A DNA stretch of 64,000 nt, from assembly GCA_018433865.1 (NCBI GenBank), contig JAHDQJ010000005.1, positions 1-64,000 on the forward strand. The letters run 5' to 3'. The notes under the pieces are model-generated. The model did no database searches. It was not told where the DNA came from and saw only the letters and a list, made by a program, of their open reading frames with translations. The stretch comes from Spirochaetales bacterium (GTDB lineage Bacteria; Spirochaetota; Spirochaetia; Sphaerochaetales; Sphaerochaetaceae). Below, in pieces: positions 41,815 through 50,470 of this stretch (positions are counted from its first letter, which is position 1; every line of letters begins with the position of its first letter). The translations under genes and the position numbers were made by a program.

Positions 41815-42503
41815 GATCCGCTATCCTCCTCACGTATCCGCCCGTTCTCCATGTGCAGGTGTCTGTCTACGGCAAGAGTGCCCAGTTGCTCGTGACTCAC
41901 CATGACCAAGGTGAATTGCAGGGCTCCGTGCAACTCACCCAACCGCAACAACAATTCTTCTTTCGCCGCGGTATCGAGATACGTGGTCGGTTCATCCATC
42001 AGGATCATCGCGGGATCCTTGACCAATGCCCTGGCGAGCGCCACCCGCTGCCGCTGTCCGCCGCTGAGGGTCCTGATGTCCCGGTCCGCCACATGTGCCA
42101 TGCCGACCATTTCGAGTCGGGAGGCAACCTGCTCCCGGTCGTCCTGGTCGGGCCTTCCGGTCCATGCAAACCGTTTTCCCCAGAGCCCGAGAAGCACACT
42201 CTCCCGGACGGTCAAGGGAATCTGCGGATCCTGTTGGACCTGCGTGAGAAATCCGATCTTCTGGCGTACCCGCTGACGATTGGCGATGGAATCCAATTCG
42301 GTACCGAGGACGGCAACCGAACCTTCGGTGGGAGTGAGGGTGCCGCAGATCACTCGCAGGAGCGTACTTTTCCCACTGCCGTTCGGTCCGGTGATCACGA
42401 CACGCTCGCCTCGGCGGATGTCCAGCGATACCGACTCCAGGACCTTGACTTTCCCATATCCTGCGCTGATCGAGCGTACCTCGACATCGATCATCCCATT
42501 CAT
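41811..42503 (-). CDS. metal ABC transporter ATP-binding protein
   Basis: Energises the metal importer. Walker A is GPNGSGKSTLL, signature LSGGQRQRVALARAL, Walker B ILMDEPTTYLD, H-loop MVSHEQ. It is 230 aa. It overlaps the NikR-like gene upstream and the permease downstream by four bases each, so the first three genes of the unit are all coupled. His-rich tails found in some ZnuC are absent. Confidence 0.88.
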   Translation of the reverse strand: MNGMIDVEVRSISAGYGKVKVLESVSLDIRRGERVVITGPNGSGKSTLLRVICGTLTPTEGSVAVLGTELDSIANRQRVRQKIGFLTQVQQDPQIPLTVRESVLLGLWGKRFAWTGRPDQDDREQVASRLEMVGMAHVADRDIRTLSGGQRQRVALARALVKDPAMILMDEPTTYLDTAAKEELLLRLGELHGALQFTLVMVSHEQLGTLAVDRHLHMENGRIREEDSGS

Positions 42504-42919
42504 GGGCGCAGTTGCTCATACAATCGGTCGGTCGCCGCCACCGTCATGTTTCCGACCACCAGTTTCTGCCCAAGGATGCAATCGGCCCATTGGCGGACCT
42601 CCACTGACTTGCCACTGACAATCAGGACCTTGATCACGATGTCTTTCTCCAGGTGCATCTGCAAGTTGGTGGTAAGCTTCAATGAAGGATAATCCGAGAG
42701 CGGCACCCGGGCCAGCGTCGTTCCGTAATGGAAGATGAGTGAGATGATGGCAGTGACGGAGGATTCGGGATCCTCCGAACCTTCGAGCAAGACCTGGTGC
42801 CTGACCATCGCTCGGATCGTTTCGCTGCGGTTCGGATGATTATGGGTTTCCGTCAGCTCATCGAGAAGCGAGACCAGTTGCCTGTCCATGGATACACCGA
42901 ATCGGACGATCTCGGACAT
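42500..42919 (-). CDS. NikR-like ribbon-helix-helix regulator lacking canonical Ni ligands
   Basis: A 139-aa protein with an N-terminal ribbon-helix-helix DNA-binding domain (VRFGVSMDRQLVSLLDEL, NRSETIRAMVR) and a C-terminal ACT-like NikR domain (VTAIISLIFHYGTTLA, NLQMHLEKD, KVLIVSGKSVEVRQWADCILGQKLVVG). NikR from E. coli binds Ni through His76, His87, His89 and Cys95. Here the same positions read Asp76, Gln87, His89 and Val95, so only one ligand remains. It is the first gene of the metal ABC operon (4-nt overlap) and presumably regulates it; a 27-bp dyad lies just upstream (42944-42970). The sensed metal or ligand is unknown. Confidence 0.82.
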   Translation of the reverse strand: MSEIVRFGVSMDRQLVSLLDELTETHNHPNRSETIRAMVRHQVLLEGSEDPESSVTAIISLIFHYGTTLARVPLSDYPSLKLTTNLQMHLEKDIVIKVLIVSGKSVEVRQWADCILGQKLVVGNMTVAATDRLYEQLRP

Positions 42920-42943
42920 GGTGTTTCCTCCTCATGTAAATCG

Positions 42944-42970
42944 TAGCACGAATATCATTGTTTGTGCTAC
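42944..42970. promoter_or_regulatory. dyad operator candidate for the NikR-like regulator
   Basis: GTAGCAC (42944-42950) and its perfect inverse GTGCTAC (42964-42970) are separated by 13 bp; the symmetry extends to ten bases per arm with one mismatch. This wide half-site spacing (20 bp centre to centre) resembles NikR operators (E. coli has 22). It lies 24 bp upstream of the regulator start and 15 bp before the -35 of the divergent nnr gene. Confidence 0.65.
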
Positions 42971-42985
42971 CACTATCGGAGGCAA

Positions 42986-43014
42986 TTGACCGCTGCGCCG
43001 CTAGGGGGTACTAT
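42986..43014 (+). promoter_or_regulatory. promoter of the NAD(P)HX repair gene abutting its start
   Basis: TTGACC (42986-42991), a 17-bp spacer, TACTAT (43009-43014), then six bases to the ATG at 43021. The predicted +1 is the A of the start codon. Confidence 0.7.
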
Positions 43015-43020
43015 CTGAAT

Positions 43021-44601
43021 ATGGAGACGCTCGTCAGCACACAGACGATGGAGAGTATCGACGCACGGGCACAAAGTGAATTCCTGATGCCCGCGATCCT
43101 GCTCATGGAGCAGGCTGGCGTTCGCGCGTGGCGGGCGTTTTGTGAGTTCGCCCGGGATCGGGGAATCGAATACAGCAAGGTCCTGTTCATCGCCGGAGGG
43201 GGCAACAACGGAGGGGATGCGCTTGTCATGGCCCGAGAAGCCTTTTTCAGCGGATCGGACCGGTTCTCCATCCTCTTGGTCGGATCGCGTGTCTCGAACT
43301 CCTGTTCCGTACAGCGCAATATTTGCCGGAAACTCGGCTTTCCGATCTTCGAGGCGGAGAATGCCGACGGCTTGCTCTCCTCAGAGACCGTGAATCTGAT
43401 CGCAGAGTCGGATCTGATCATCGACGGGATCGCGGGCACGGGTCTCAGGGGAGTGCTGGGCGGAACCACTGCGGAAATCGTGAAACTGATCAACGCCCGT
43501 CGTGCGGACGGCGCATTCATCCTCTCCGTGGACATTCCGTCGGGATGCAGCGACAGCATGAGCGTCTCCGGAATCCGGGTCCAAGCGGACCTCACCGTGA
43601 CGATGGGCTTGCGCAAGGGTGCCGCATATCATCCGGCATGCAGGTCGGGGTGGGGGACCATCCTCCGGGTGAATCCTTCGTTCCCTCCATCCCTGTTGAA
43701 GAATTCGGTGGCGGTGGCTACGCTCAGCGATCTTTCCGACCTGCATGTCGCGCGTTTCGGTGAGGATGCCTACAAGTACAAGCGGGGACACTTGGCGCTG
43801 TTGGCCGGAAGTCCAGCCTACACCGGTGCGGCACGACTTGCAGCGCGATCAGCGTTCCACAGTCGCTGCGGGCTGGTAAGCCTCTGCTGTGACCGGGAAG
43901 TCGCCGCGATCGCCGCAACCGAATCGCCTTCGGTGATCATCCAGTCGATCGAGAAGGGCAAGCTCTTCACCGCCAGCCAACTTGCACAGACCTTCCAGGC
44001 GATCGCAGCAGGACCGGGGTGGGGAGAACTGCGTGAGGATCAGGTCATCGAGCTGATGCAAAGCGGCTTGCCGATGGTCCTCGATGCCGATGCGATCGGA
44101 GCATTTTCCCGCGTTGTCGGCGAACACCGCGTGCAAGGAACCGCCCACGGTCCGCTGGTGCTCACTCCGCACCCTGGGGAGCTCCACCGCATGCTTGAAA
44201 GTCTTCACATGCCGTTGCTGGCCCAGGAGAGTGGTCCCATGGGTACGTTCGAGTCCTTCGTCGAATCGCTGAGGCGCGTATCCGTGGCCTTGGAGGCGGT
44301 GCTGGTTCACAAGAGCCACGTGGTATGGATCTTCGACGGGAGGGTCCCCGGGAATCTTCCCATCGTCATCGATGGCATGAACAATGCACTGGGTGTCGCC
44401 GGCAGCGGAGACGTGCTCACGGGAATCATCGGTGCGTTGCTTGCGCAAGGGTACGATGCCGCGCATGCTGCATGCACCGGAGTCCTTATCCACCAGGAGG
44501 CAGGAGCGCGTGCGCGCAAGGAAAACGGTTGGTTCGATGCGGAGACACTCGTCTCCCACGTCGGTGTCGTCTGCCGGTGGGCAGAGGATGGAGCCACGTG
44601 A
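43021..44601 (+). CDS. nnr: bifunctional NAD(P)HX epimerase / ADP-dependent NAD(P)HX dehydratase
   Basis: Repairs hydrated NAD(P)H. The N-terminal YjeF-type epimerase domain (about 1-215) has MESIDARAQSEF, AGGGNNGGDALVMAR and DGIAGTGLRG. The C-terminal kinase-fold dehydratase (about 230-526) has KRGHLALLAGSPAYTGAARLAARSA, AAGPGWGE, LTPHPGELHRM and the nucleotide loop NNALGVAGSGDVLTG. It is 526 aa. ATG 43021 has no clear Shine-Dalgarno (a GGGGG run lies inside the promoter spacer); it coincides with the predicted +1. The stop overlaps the next start (GTGA). Confidence 0.93.
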   Translation: METLVSTQTMESIDARAQSEFLMPAILLMEQAGVRAWRAFCEFARDRGIEYSKVLFIAGGGNNGGDALVMAREAFFSGSDRFSILLVGSRVSNSCSVQRNICRKLGFPIFEAENADGLLSSETVNLIAESDLIIDGIAGTGLRGVLGGTTAEIVKLINARRADGAFILSVDIPSGCSDSMSVSGIRVQADLTVTMGLRKGAAYHPACRSGWGTILRVNPSFPPSLLKNSVAVATLSDLSDLHVARFGEDAYKYKRGHLALLAGSPAYTGAARLAARSAFHSRCGLVSLCCDREVAAIAATESPSVIIQSIEKGKLFTASQLAQTFQAIAAGPGWGELREDQVIELMQSGLPMVLDADAIGAFSRVVGEHRVQGTAHGPLVLTPHPGELHRMLESLHMPLLAQESGPMGTFESFVESLRRVSVALEAVLVHKSHVVWIFDGRVPGNLPIVIDGMNNALGVAGSGDVLTGIIGALLAQGYDAAHAACTGVLIHQEAGARARKENGWFDAETLVSHVGVVCRWAEDGAT

Positions 44602-45062
44602 TCCTCCAGGTCTATCTCCTCACCATAGGATACCTGTTGCTTGGAGCGGGAGCTCTTCTGGTCGATGAGTATGGGGGACAGTACATCCTGCTGCTCCGAC
44701 TTCGGCACAATCTCTCCCGTTCCTCGCTGATTCCCTTGCTTCTGTGCATCTTGGGGCTGTCCCTCTCGATCTGCAAGGTCCTGTTCCCCGTTTCTCCCGG
44801 ACCCGTGCTCATCGGCGATTTCGTACCTGTGCTCAGCCTTGCGATCCTCGCGACCTATCATGCGACCCAGTCGGTCAAGCTCGGCAAGGCTCGACGCCGC
44901 AGGACGCAGGAAGCCGGGGAACAGTCGTTCTCAAGTTCTTCCCAGGATGATATGCTGCAGAAGACAGGAACGTTGATCGAGACGCACAAGCGGAACCTCG
45001 GGTTCTTCATGCTCTTTTGTGCGGTGCTTCATTTCCTGTTTCCCGGAGCGGTATTGTTATAG
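44598..45062 (+). CDS. membrane protein of unknown function (154 aa)
   Basis: Starts at GTG 44598, overlapping the nnr stop by four bases, with GGAG four bases upstream. Predicted helices lie at about residues 3-20 (VYLLTIGYLLLGAGALLV), 42-60 (SLIPLLLCILGLSLSICKVLF), 70-85 and 134-152 (FFMLFCAVLHFLFPGAVLL). A basic loop (KLGKARRRRTQEAG) follows the third helix. No family is recognised. It is followed 14 nt later by a Nudix gene in the same direction. Confidence 0.7.
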   Translation: MILQVYLLTIGYLLLGAGALLVDEYGGQYILLLRLRHNLSRSSLIPLLLCILGLSLSICKVLFPVSPGPVLIGDFVPVLSLAILATYHATQSVKLGKARRRRTQEAGEQSFSSSSQDDMLQKTGTLIETHKRNLGFFMLFCAVLHFLFPGAVLL

Positions 45063-45076
45063 GAGCGTCAACGCAG

Positions 45077-45484
45077 ATGGAAACGACGATGCAAAGGATC
45101 ACGACGGCCGGCGTGCTGTTCGAGTCTGGCAGGTATTTCGTGGCACGAAGGAAATCAGGTGGGCAGATCGGCGGACTTTGGGAGTTTCCCGGAGGCAAGC
45201 ATCGTTGGGGAGAGACCCCCGAGCAATCCTTGGCAAGGGAATTCATGGAAGAGTTCAACCTTCCCGTCACGGTGGGCAGCTGTTTCCTCCTGCATGATTT
45301 CGTACACAAGCAGACGCTCTTCCACTTGCGTGCCTTTTGGGTGGAGCCGGTAGGTCCCGTACGCTATGAGCTGAACGAGCATGAGGAGGCCCGATGGGTA
45401 ACCATGGAGGAGCTGCTCGAGCTCCCCCTGGTTCCATCCGACATGGCCGTGCGTGACAAGCTGGAGGAACTCTCACTCGCCTGA
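45077..45484 (+). CDS. Nudix hydrolase (MutT-like)
   Basis: Nudix box is complete: GGKHRWGETPEQSLAREFMEEFNL (Gx5Ex7REUxEE pattern). The flanks are MutT-like (TTAGVLFESGRYFVARR, GLWEFPGG), which fits cleaning of oxidised dGTP or a related nucleotide, though other NDP substrates are possible. It is 135 aa from ATG 45077; a second ATG (45089) is possible. It is the third gene of the nnr unit and is convergent with glgC across 19 nt. Confidence 0.87.
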   Translation: METTMQRITTAGVLFESGRYFVARRKSGGQIGGLWEFPGGKHRWGETPEQSLAREFMEEFNLPVTVGSCFLLHDFVHKQTLFHLRAFWVEPVGPVRYELNEHEEARWVTMEELLELPLVPSDMAVRDKLEELSLA

Positions 45485-45503
45485 GCAGTTCCCCAAGATG
45501 AAA

Positions 45504-46799
45504 TCAGAGGATCGATCCATGCGGTATGATCGCATTCTTGTGAATGACGATGATGCCATCGTGGATCGAGTAGTTGGCGTAATCTCCCTCTTCGCGGTGG
45601 ATATCGTCGATACCGATCCTGCACCCGTCGCCGATCCGTGCATTCTGGTCGATGATCGCTCTCCGTATGATGGAAGCGCGACCGATTCCGATGTTCGGGA
45701 TCTTCCGCCTGGCGTTCTCCGCCTTTTCCTCCGGGGTCTCATAGTGGGAAGCTCCCATGCAGTAGACTCCATCGAGGCTGGCACCCGATTCGATCAGTGT
45801 CCGGACTCCGATGATCGAGTTAACGATGTAGGCGTTCGTGATGATCGAACCTTCGCTTGTCAACGAGCAACTGATGTTGCAGAAATTGACTTTCGTCGCA
45901 GGCAAGTGTCTTCTGTGGGTGTAGATCGGCATCTCCTCGTTATAGAAATTGAACGCCGGAGTGACCGATGCAAGGTCGATGTTCGTGTCATAGAATGCCT
46001 TGATCGTTCCGATATCCTCCCAGAATCCGTCGAACACATAAGTCGCCACTTTCTGCGTCTTGATCACTTCGGGGATGATCTCCTTTCCGAAGTCGGTCGA
46101 GGTGCTGCTCTCGAGCAATTCCTCCATCGCCCGTGCGTCGAAAATGTAGATGCCCATGGAGGCCAGGTATTCGTTGCTATCGTTCGGTTTCTGGTTGAGT
46201 GCATCTTTCAACAGCCTCGCGGGTACGCGATATTCGGAGATATCGAGATCCGGAGCCGGTTTCTCATAGAATTTCTTGATGATTCCATGGTCATCGGCGC
46301 CGATGATGCCCAGTCCCGTGGCCTGTTCCCGTGAGATCGTCTTCGCTGCGATGGTCAACACCGCGCCGCTTTCGACGTGGGTCTTGAGCATCTCGCGATA
46401 ATCCATCCGATACAGCTGGTCTCCCGAGAGTATGATGTAGTAGTCGGCATTCTGGTCAGCGAAGTGCTTCAGGTTCTTTTTCACCGCGTCGGCCGTGCCT
46501 TGGTACCAATCGTTGTTGTGGAATGTCTGTTCCGCAGCGAGGATCTCGACGAATCCGTTTGAGAACGTGTCGAAGATGTAGGTGTTGGCAATATGGTTGT
46601 GCAACGATGCCGAGTTGAACTGGGTGAGGATGTAAATCTGCTTGACCTCACTGTTGATGCAGTTTGAAATCGGTATGTCAACCAAACGGTACTTGCCTGC
46701 GAATGGGACTGCCGGTTTCGATCTGTCCTTGGTCAAGGGATACAATCTTGTCCCTTTCCCTCCTCCCAATACGATTGCGATAGCTTTCTTCTTACCCAT
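45504..46799 (-). CDS. glgC: glucose-1-phosphate adenylyltransferase
   Basis: Makes ADP-glucose for glycogen. GGGKGTRLYPLTKDRSKPAVPFAG contains the nucleotide loop; DIPISNCINS, LSGDQLYRMDY and FYEKP are substrate motifs; the C-terminus is a left-handed beta-helix (IIGVRTLIESGASLDGVYCMG). It is 431 aa, typical of allosteric GlgC. It lies 5 nt after glgA, so the two steps of ADP-glucose synthesis and chain extension are co-transcribed. Confidence 0.96.
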   Translation of the reverse strand: MGKKKAIAIVLGGGKGTRLYPLTKDRSKPAVPFAGKYRLVDIPISNCINSEVKQIYILTQFNSASLHNHIANTYIFDTFSNGFVEILAAEQTFHNNDWYQGTADAVKKNLKHFADQNADYYIILSGDQLYRMDYREMLKTHVESGAVLTIAAKTISREQATGLGIIGADDHGIIKKFYEKPAPDLDISEYRVPARLLKDALNQKPNDSNEYLASMGIYIFDARAMEELLESSTSTDFGKEIIPEVIKTQKVATYVFDGFWEDIGTIKAFYDTNIDLASVTPAFNFYNEEMPIYTHRRHLPATKVNFCNISCSLTSEGSIITNAYIVNSIIGVRTLIESGASLDGVYCMGASHYETPEEKAENARRKIPNIGIGRASIIRRAIIDQNARIGDGCRIGIDDIHREEGDYANYSIHDGIIVIHKNAIIPHGSIL

Positions 46800-46804
46800 T
46801 CCGG

Positions 46805-48250
46805 TTACCCCTTGTGTATCTTGGAATACACATGCATATACGCTTCGGCCGAATTCATCCAGGTGAAATCGACCGCCATACCGCGCTTCCGTATGGCTGA
46901 AACCAATTGTGTGTCTCCGTAATACAGGTCAACGGCCTGCCTGACCGCATCGTGAATTGCCACACCGGTCATCGAATCGAACAATATGCCCGTCCCCTCG
47001 GGAGAGCCGATATCCACGATGGAATCGGCCAGTCCGCCTGTCCTGCGTGCGATGGGAATCGTCCCGTACCGCAACGAGTACATCTGGTTCAGTCCGCAAG
47101 GTTCGTAGCGACTGGGCATCAAGAAGAAATCGCTGCCCGCCTCGACCAAGTGGGCCGCCTCATTGCTGAAAATCAAGTTCACCGAGAGGTTCGGGTGCAA
47201 TTCTGCGAGGGTCGTCAGCTTCTCCTCGATCGCCTTGTCTCCCGTACCGATGATCACGAGCTGGACCGGAAGGTCGGTGACGATCTGCTCCAGCGTGCAA
47301 GGAGAACCTTGGCACAACTCGACGAATCCTTTCTGCTCCGCAATCCTGCTGATCATGCCGATGACCGGGACCGAATCGTCGATAGGCAGGGAGAAACGTT
47401 TTTGCAGCCTGTTCTTCAGGACAGCCTTCCCGGAAAGATCGGCGGATGAGTAGTGGACATCGAGCAACGCGTCCTTCTCGGGACTCCACTCATCGGTATC
47501 GATGCCATTGAGGATTCCCGTGAGGACCGCCGAGCGGGAACGGAGCAGTGCATCGAGTCCGCACCCTTGCTCCTCGCCTTGGATCTCCTTCGCATAGGTA
47601 GGACTCACGGTGGTGATGATGTCGGCACTCTCGAGAGCCGCCTTCATCATGTTCGCTTTCTTGTGTAATCCGGATCCTGCGAGCATCTTCGCCGATACCG
47701 GAATATCTGCGAGGAGGAGGTCACATCGCGAGAATTCTCCCTGGTACGCGAGATTGTGGATCGTGAACACTGTCTTGGTGTGTGCGAATGTCTTCTGCGG
47801 ATCATCCTTCGCAAGCGCCGGGAGGAATCCGGCCGTCCAATCATGTCCATGGAGGATGTCAGGTATCCAGCCGATCTCCTTGCACAAAGCGAGAGCGGCC
47901 TTGGAGAGCAAGGTGTAGCGCAACAGGTTGTCGGCATACGGAGCGAACGAAGTGTCTCCGTAGATGCCCTTCCTGGTGGTGAAAGAGGGATGCGTTACCA
48001 GATAGACCGTGATGCCGGAATGCTGTTTCTGCAGGTATCCGACAGTCTCCGACCTCGATGAGATGGGAAGTTCCAAGCGGACCGGCATCTCGGTGAATGC
48101 CGAATCATCGGTCGATCCATAGCATGGCAAGATCAGGCGTACATCGTTGCCGAGGCCCGCCAATGCCATGGAGAGTGAAGTTGCGACATCCGCGAGTCCT
48201 CCTGACTTTGAGAAAGGAACCGCTTCGCTTGAGACCATCAATATTCTCAT
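46805..48250 (-). CDS. glgA: glycogen synthase (ADP-glucose)
   Basis: GT5 glycosyltransferase extending alpha-1,4-glucan. SKSGGLADVATSL (the ADP-glucose site) is at the N-terminus; HGHDWTAGFLPAL, VSPTYAKEI and the C-terminal PSRYEPCGLNQMYSLRYGTIP are diagnostic. It is 481 aa. There is no Shine-Dalgarno before the ATG at 48250; it is the seventh base after a TCTAAT box with TTGACG 18 bp further up. No branching enzyme or phosphorylase is in the window. Confidence 0.95.
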   Translation of the reverse strand: MRILMVSSEAVPFSKSGGLADVATSLSMALAGLGNDVRLILPCYGSTDDSAFTEMPVRLELPISSRSETVGYLQKQHSGITVYLVTHPSFTTRKGIYGDTSFAPYADNLLRYTLLSKAALALCKEIGWIPDILHGHDWTAGFLPALAKDDPQKTFAHTKTVFTIHNLAYQGEFSRCDLLLADIPVSAKMLAGSGLHKKANMMKAALESADIITTVSPTYAKEIQGEEQGCGLDALLRSRSAVLTGILNGIDTDEWSPEKDALLDVHYSSADLSGKAVLKNRLQKRFSLPIDDSVPVIGMISRIAEQKGFVELCQGSPCTLEQIVTDLPVQLVIIGTGDKAIEEKLTTLAELHPNLSVNLIFSNEAAHLVEAGSDFFLMPSRYEPCGLNQMYSLRYGTIPIARRTGGLADSIVDIGSPEGTGILFDSMTGVAIHDAVRQAVDLYYGDTQLVSAIRKRGMAVDFTWMNSAEAYMHVYSKIHKG

Positions 48251-48256
48251 GATTCA

Positions 48257-48286
48257 ATTAGACCACTGTTCTTGGAGGCGCGTCAA
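48257..48286 (-). promoter_or_regulatory. promoter of glgA-glgC abutting the start codon
   Basis: Reverse strand TTGACG (48286-48281), an 18-bp spacer, TCTAAT (48262-48257), six bases before the ATG at 48250. Confidence 0.6.
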
Positions 48287-48321
48287 GGGAATTCGTCTTG
48301 ATGGAGAGCTGGAGAAATCAT

Positions 48322-48349
48322 AAAAAAACCCGTCGAAATGACGGGTTTT
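48322..48349 (-). terminator. intrinsic terminator of the trxB unit
   Basis: Ten-bp stem AAAACCCGTC / GACGGGTTTT (48325-48349) with a 5-nt loop; on the reverse strand it is followed by a run of U. Confidence 0.9.
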
Positions 48350-48379
48350 CCACATATTTTGTATCTAATTCACTATCTA

Positions 48380-49330
48380 TCAAACGTATGCCTGGCCTTT
48401 GAGCTCATCGATGTACTCGGCAGCTGCATGAGCCGCTACCGCACCATCGGATGCCGCGGTGATCACCTGACGGAAGGGAGTGTTCCGCACATCGCCCACC
48501 GCATACAGCCCCGGGACGCTCGTACGCATCACCTCGTTGGTGACCAGATACCCCGAATCGTCCGTTTCGGCGAACGGAACCAGCTTGGTCCGCGGATCTG
48601 CACCGATGAAGACGAAGACCGCATCGAACTGTTCCTCGTAGTCGCGGTCCTGTGCGATGTCATGCAAGGAGACGCTGGTCACCCGCTTGCCATCCCCCTT
48701 GATCTCGTTTGCCGTATGGAGGAAACGTGTTTCGATATGTTCGTCGTGTTCCACCATCCCGGCGATGCTCCGCTGGGCCCTGAACCGATCCTTCCGGTGG
48801 ATGATCACGATATCTCCGGTGAGTTTGGAGAGGAACAGCGATTCCCCGCATGCCGCATCTCCTCCACCGACCACGAGTATCCGCTTTCCCTTGAAGAACG
48901 GACCATCGCAGGTCGCACAGTATGATACACCCTTGCCCTGGTACTCATGTTCTCCCGGAATTCCCAGCTCGCGGCGCTTCGCCCCGGTAGCGATGATCAC
49001 CACGGGAACCGTGAACGTCCCGTCTCCGGTTTCGATCGTGAACGAACCGTCTTCATTGTGCTGCACCGAATCGACGGTGGCATAATGGATGACCGCACCG
49101 AACCGCTCGGCTTGCTTGGCAAGCTTGTCCGACAATTCGAAACCGCTGATCGGTTCATCGAACCCAGGATAATTCTCCAGTTCATCGACGATCAGGATCT
49201 GTCCTCCGGGAGCCAACTCCTCGAATACATGGGCTTGCAATCCTGCCCGTGCCGCGTACTGTGCGGCCGATAAGCCTGCAGCTCCGCCGCCGATGATGAT
49301 GATGTCAGGCTGTTTCTGTTGTTCACTCAT
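48380..49330 (-). CDS. trxB: thioredoxin-disulfide reductase
   Basis: FAD flavoprotein that reduces thioredoxin with NADPH. FAD site GGGAAGLSAAQYAARAG at the N-terminus, redox CATC in YCATCDGPFF, NADPH site VVGGGDAACGESLFLSK, and C-terminal YAVGDVRN. It is 316 aa. It is the last gene of the TPR-tsaE-tsaB-trxB set, 4 nt after tsaB. A matching small thioredoxin lies at 57.4 kb. Confidence 0.95.
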   Translation of the reverse strand: MSEQQKQPDIIIIGGGAAGLSAAQYAARAGLQAHVFEELAPGGQILIVDELENYPGFDEPISGFELSDKLAKQAERFGAVIHYATVDSVQHNEDGSFTIETGDGTFTVPVVIIATGAKRRELGIPGEHEYQGKGVSYCATCDGPFFKGKRILVVGGGDAACGESLFLSKLTGDIVIIHRKDRFRAQRSIAGMVEHDEHIETRFLHTANEIKGDGKRVTSVSLHDIAQDRDYEEQFDAVFVFIGADPRTKLVPFAETDDSGYLVTNEVMRTSVPGLYAVGDVRNTPFRQVITAASDGAVAAHAAAEYIDELKGQAYV

Positions 49331-49334
49331 GTCT

Positions 49335-50042
49335 CTACCTCTCCGATACCAAGTTCAGTTTCTCTTCCAAAGATACTTCGGCATCGCTCTTTCGGATATA
49401 GGTCGGACCGCTGGCAATATCGTCAGGTCCCGACTGGTCAAGCAAATTCCTGCCGAGTATTATCATGGATTCCCCATAATCACGGAATTTCAGCTCATCA
49501 AGAAGTAATTTCGTGTGCAAACCGCGCTTCGTGACTTCATCACCCAAGAGGGGAAGCGCACGAGCGGCATCCGGTCCTGCCAACAGGACGGCCGGATATG
49601 GCGCCACCATGTCCGCCATCATCCCGATCGTCGCGTCGGTATCCTTCACGATGCGATTGCCGTGATCGAAAAGCGCACCGTAGAAACGATGTTTCTTTGC
49701 GTCGAGCACACAGAGTACCGGAATACCTGCGTGCCGAAGCGGAAAGGCATGGATCTCCATCGTGCTGAGACTCACCAGCGGTATGTCGGCCGCGAGTGCT
49801 ATGCCTTTTGCTGCCGACATGCCGACCCGCAGGCCGGTGAAGGAACCGGGACCGTTAGAACAGACCACGAACGACAGGTCCTTCAGCCTGATGTGTGCCT
49901 CCTCGCAGAGGGCCTTCATCCTGGGGACCAGCTCTTCGCTGAATTTCCGGCCGATGGTATGTGTGTGCGAAATGTACTGTTCTGGTGTTTGCAGCGCGAT
50001 ATGCAATGTGTCGGAGGCACTCTCCACCGCGAGTATGTTCAT
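49335..50042 (-). CDS. tsaB: tRNA threonylcarbamoyladenosine biosynthesis protein TsaB
   Basis: Pseudo-ASKHA partner of TsaD and TsaE in t6A37 synthesis. MNILAVESASDTL at the start and CSNGPGSFTGLRVGMSAAKGIALA are the TsaB signature. It is 235 aa. The start at 50042 overlaps the tsaE stop by four bases, and trxB follows after 4 nt. TsaD is not in the window. Confidence 0.93.
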   Translation of the reverse strand: MNILAVESASDTLHIALQTPEQYISHTHTIGRKFSEELVPRMKALCEEAHIRLKDLSFVVCSNGPGSFTGLRVGMSAAKGIALAADIPLVSLSTMEIHAFPLRHAGIPVLCVLDAKKHRFYGALFDHGNRIVKDTDATIGMMADMVAPYPAVLLAGPDAARALPLLGDEVTKRGLHTKLLLDELKFRDYGESMIILGRNLLDQSGPDDIASGPTYIRKSDAEVSLEEKLNLVSER

Positions 50043-50470
50043 GGTTCGACTCCCGTTACCGTGATGGTTCGGCTTCCGTCGGATTCGATGGCGATGGAGA
50101 GGCGGACCGTATGGGCCGGGAGGATCGGTTCGATCTTCTCGCTCCATTCGATGAGGGTGATGCCCTCCCCATACAGGAGTTCCTCGCCGCCGATACCCCC
50201 GAATTCCTCGACACCATCGATGCGATACAGGTCCATGTGATGCAAATGCATGGACCCCTCATACTCCTGCACGAGCGTGAACGTGGGGCTGACGATCGCT
50301 TCGGTGATACCCAGTGCTTCGGCAACACCTTTCGCGATCACCGTCTTGCCCGCACCCAGCGGTCCACGAAGCGATATCACGGTACCGCTCGCACAGGTGT
50401 TTCCCAATCTCCGTCCGATCTCCTTGGTCTCATCCTCGGAATAGCTGCGATATATGGTGGTGCTAGCCAT
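50039..50470 (-). CDS. tsaE: tRNA threonylcarbamoyladenosine biosynthesis ATPase TsaE
   Basis: Small P-loop ATPase needed for t6A formation. Walker A is GPLGAGKTV, then VSPTFTLVQEYEG, HMDLYRID and LIEWSEKI, all typical of TsaE. It is 143 aa from ATG 50470. Two other in-frame ATGs (50479, 50482) lie closer to the GGGAGAGG ribosome site, so the start could be three or four codons earlier. It overlaps the TPR gene by 8 nt and tsaB by 4 nt. Confidence 0.92.
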   Translation of the reverse strand: MASTTIYRSYSEDETKEIGRRLGNTCASGTVISLRGPLGAGKTVIAKGVAEALGITEAIVSPTFTLVQEYEGSMHLHHMDLYRIDGVEEFGGIGGEELLYGEGITLIEWSEKIEPILPAHTVRLSIAIESDGSRTITVTGVEP

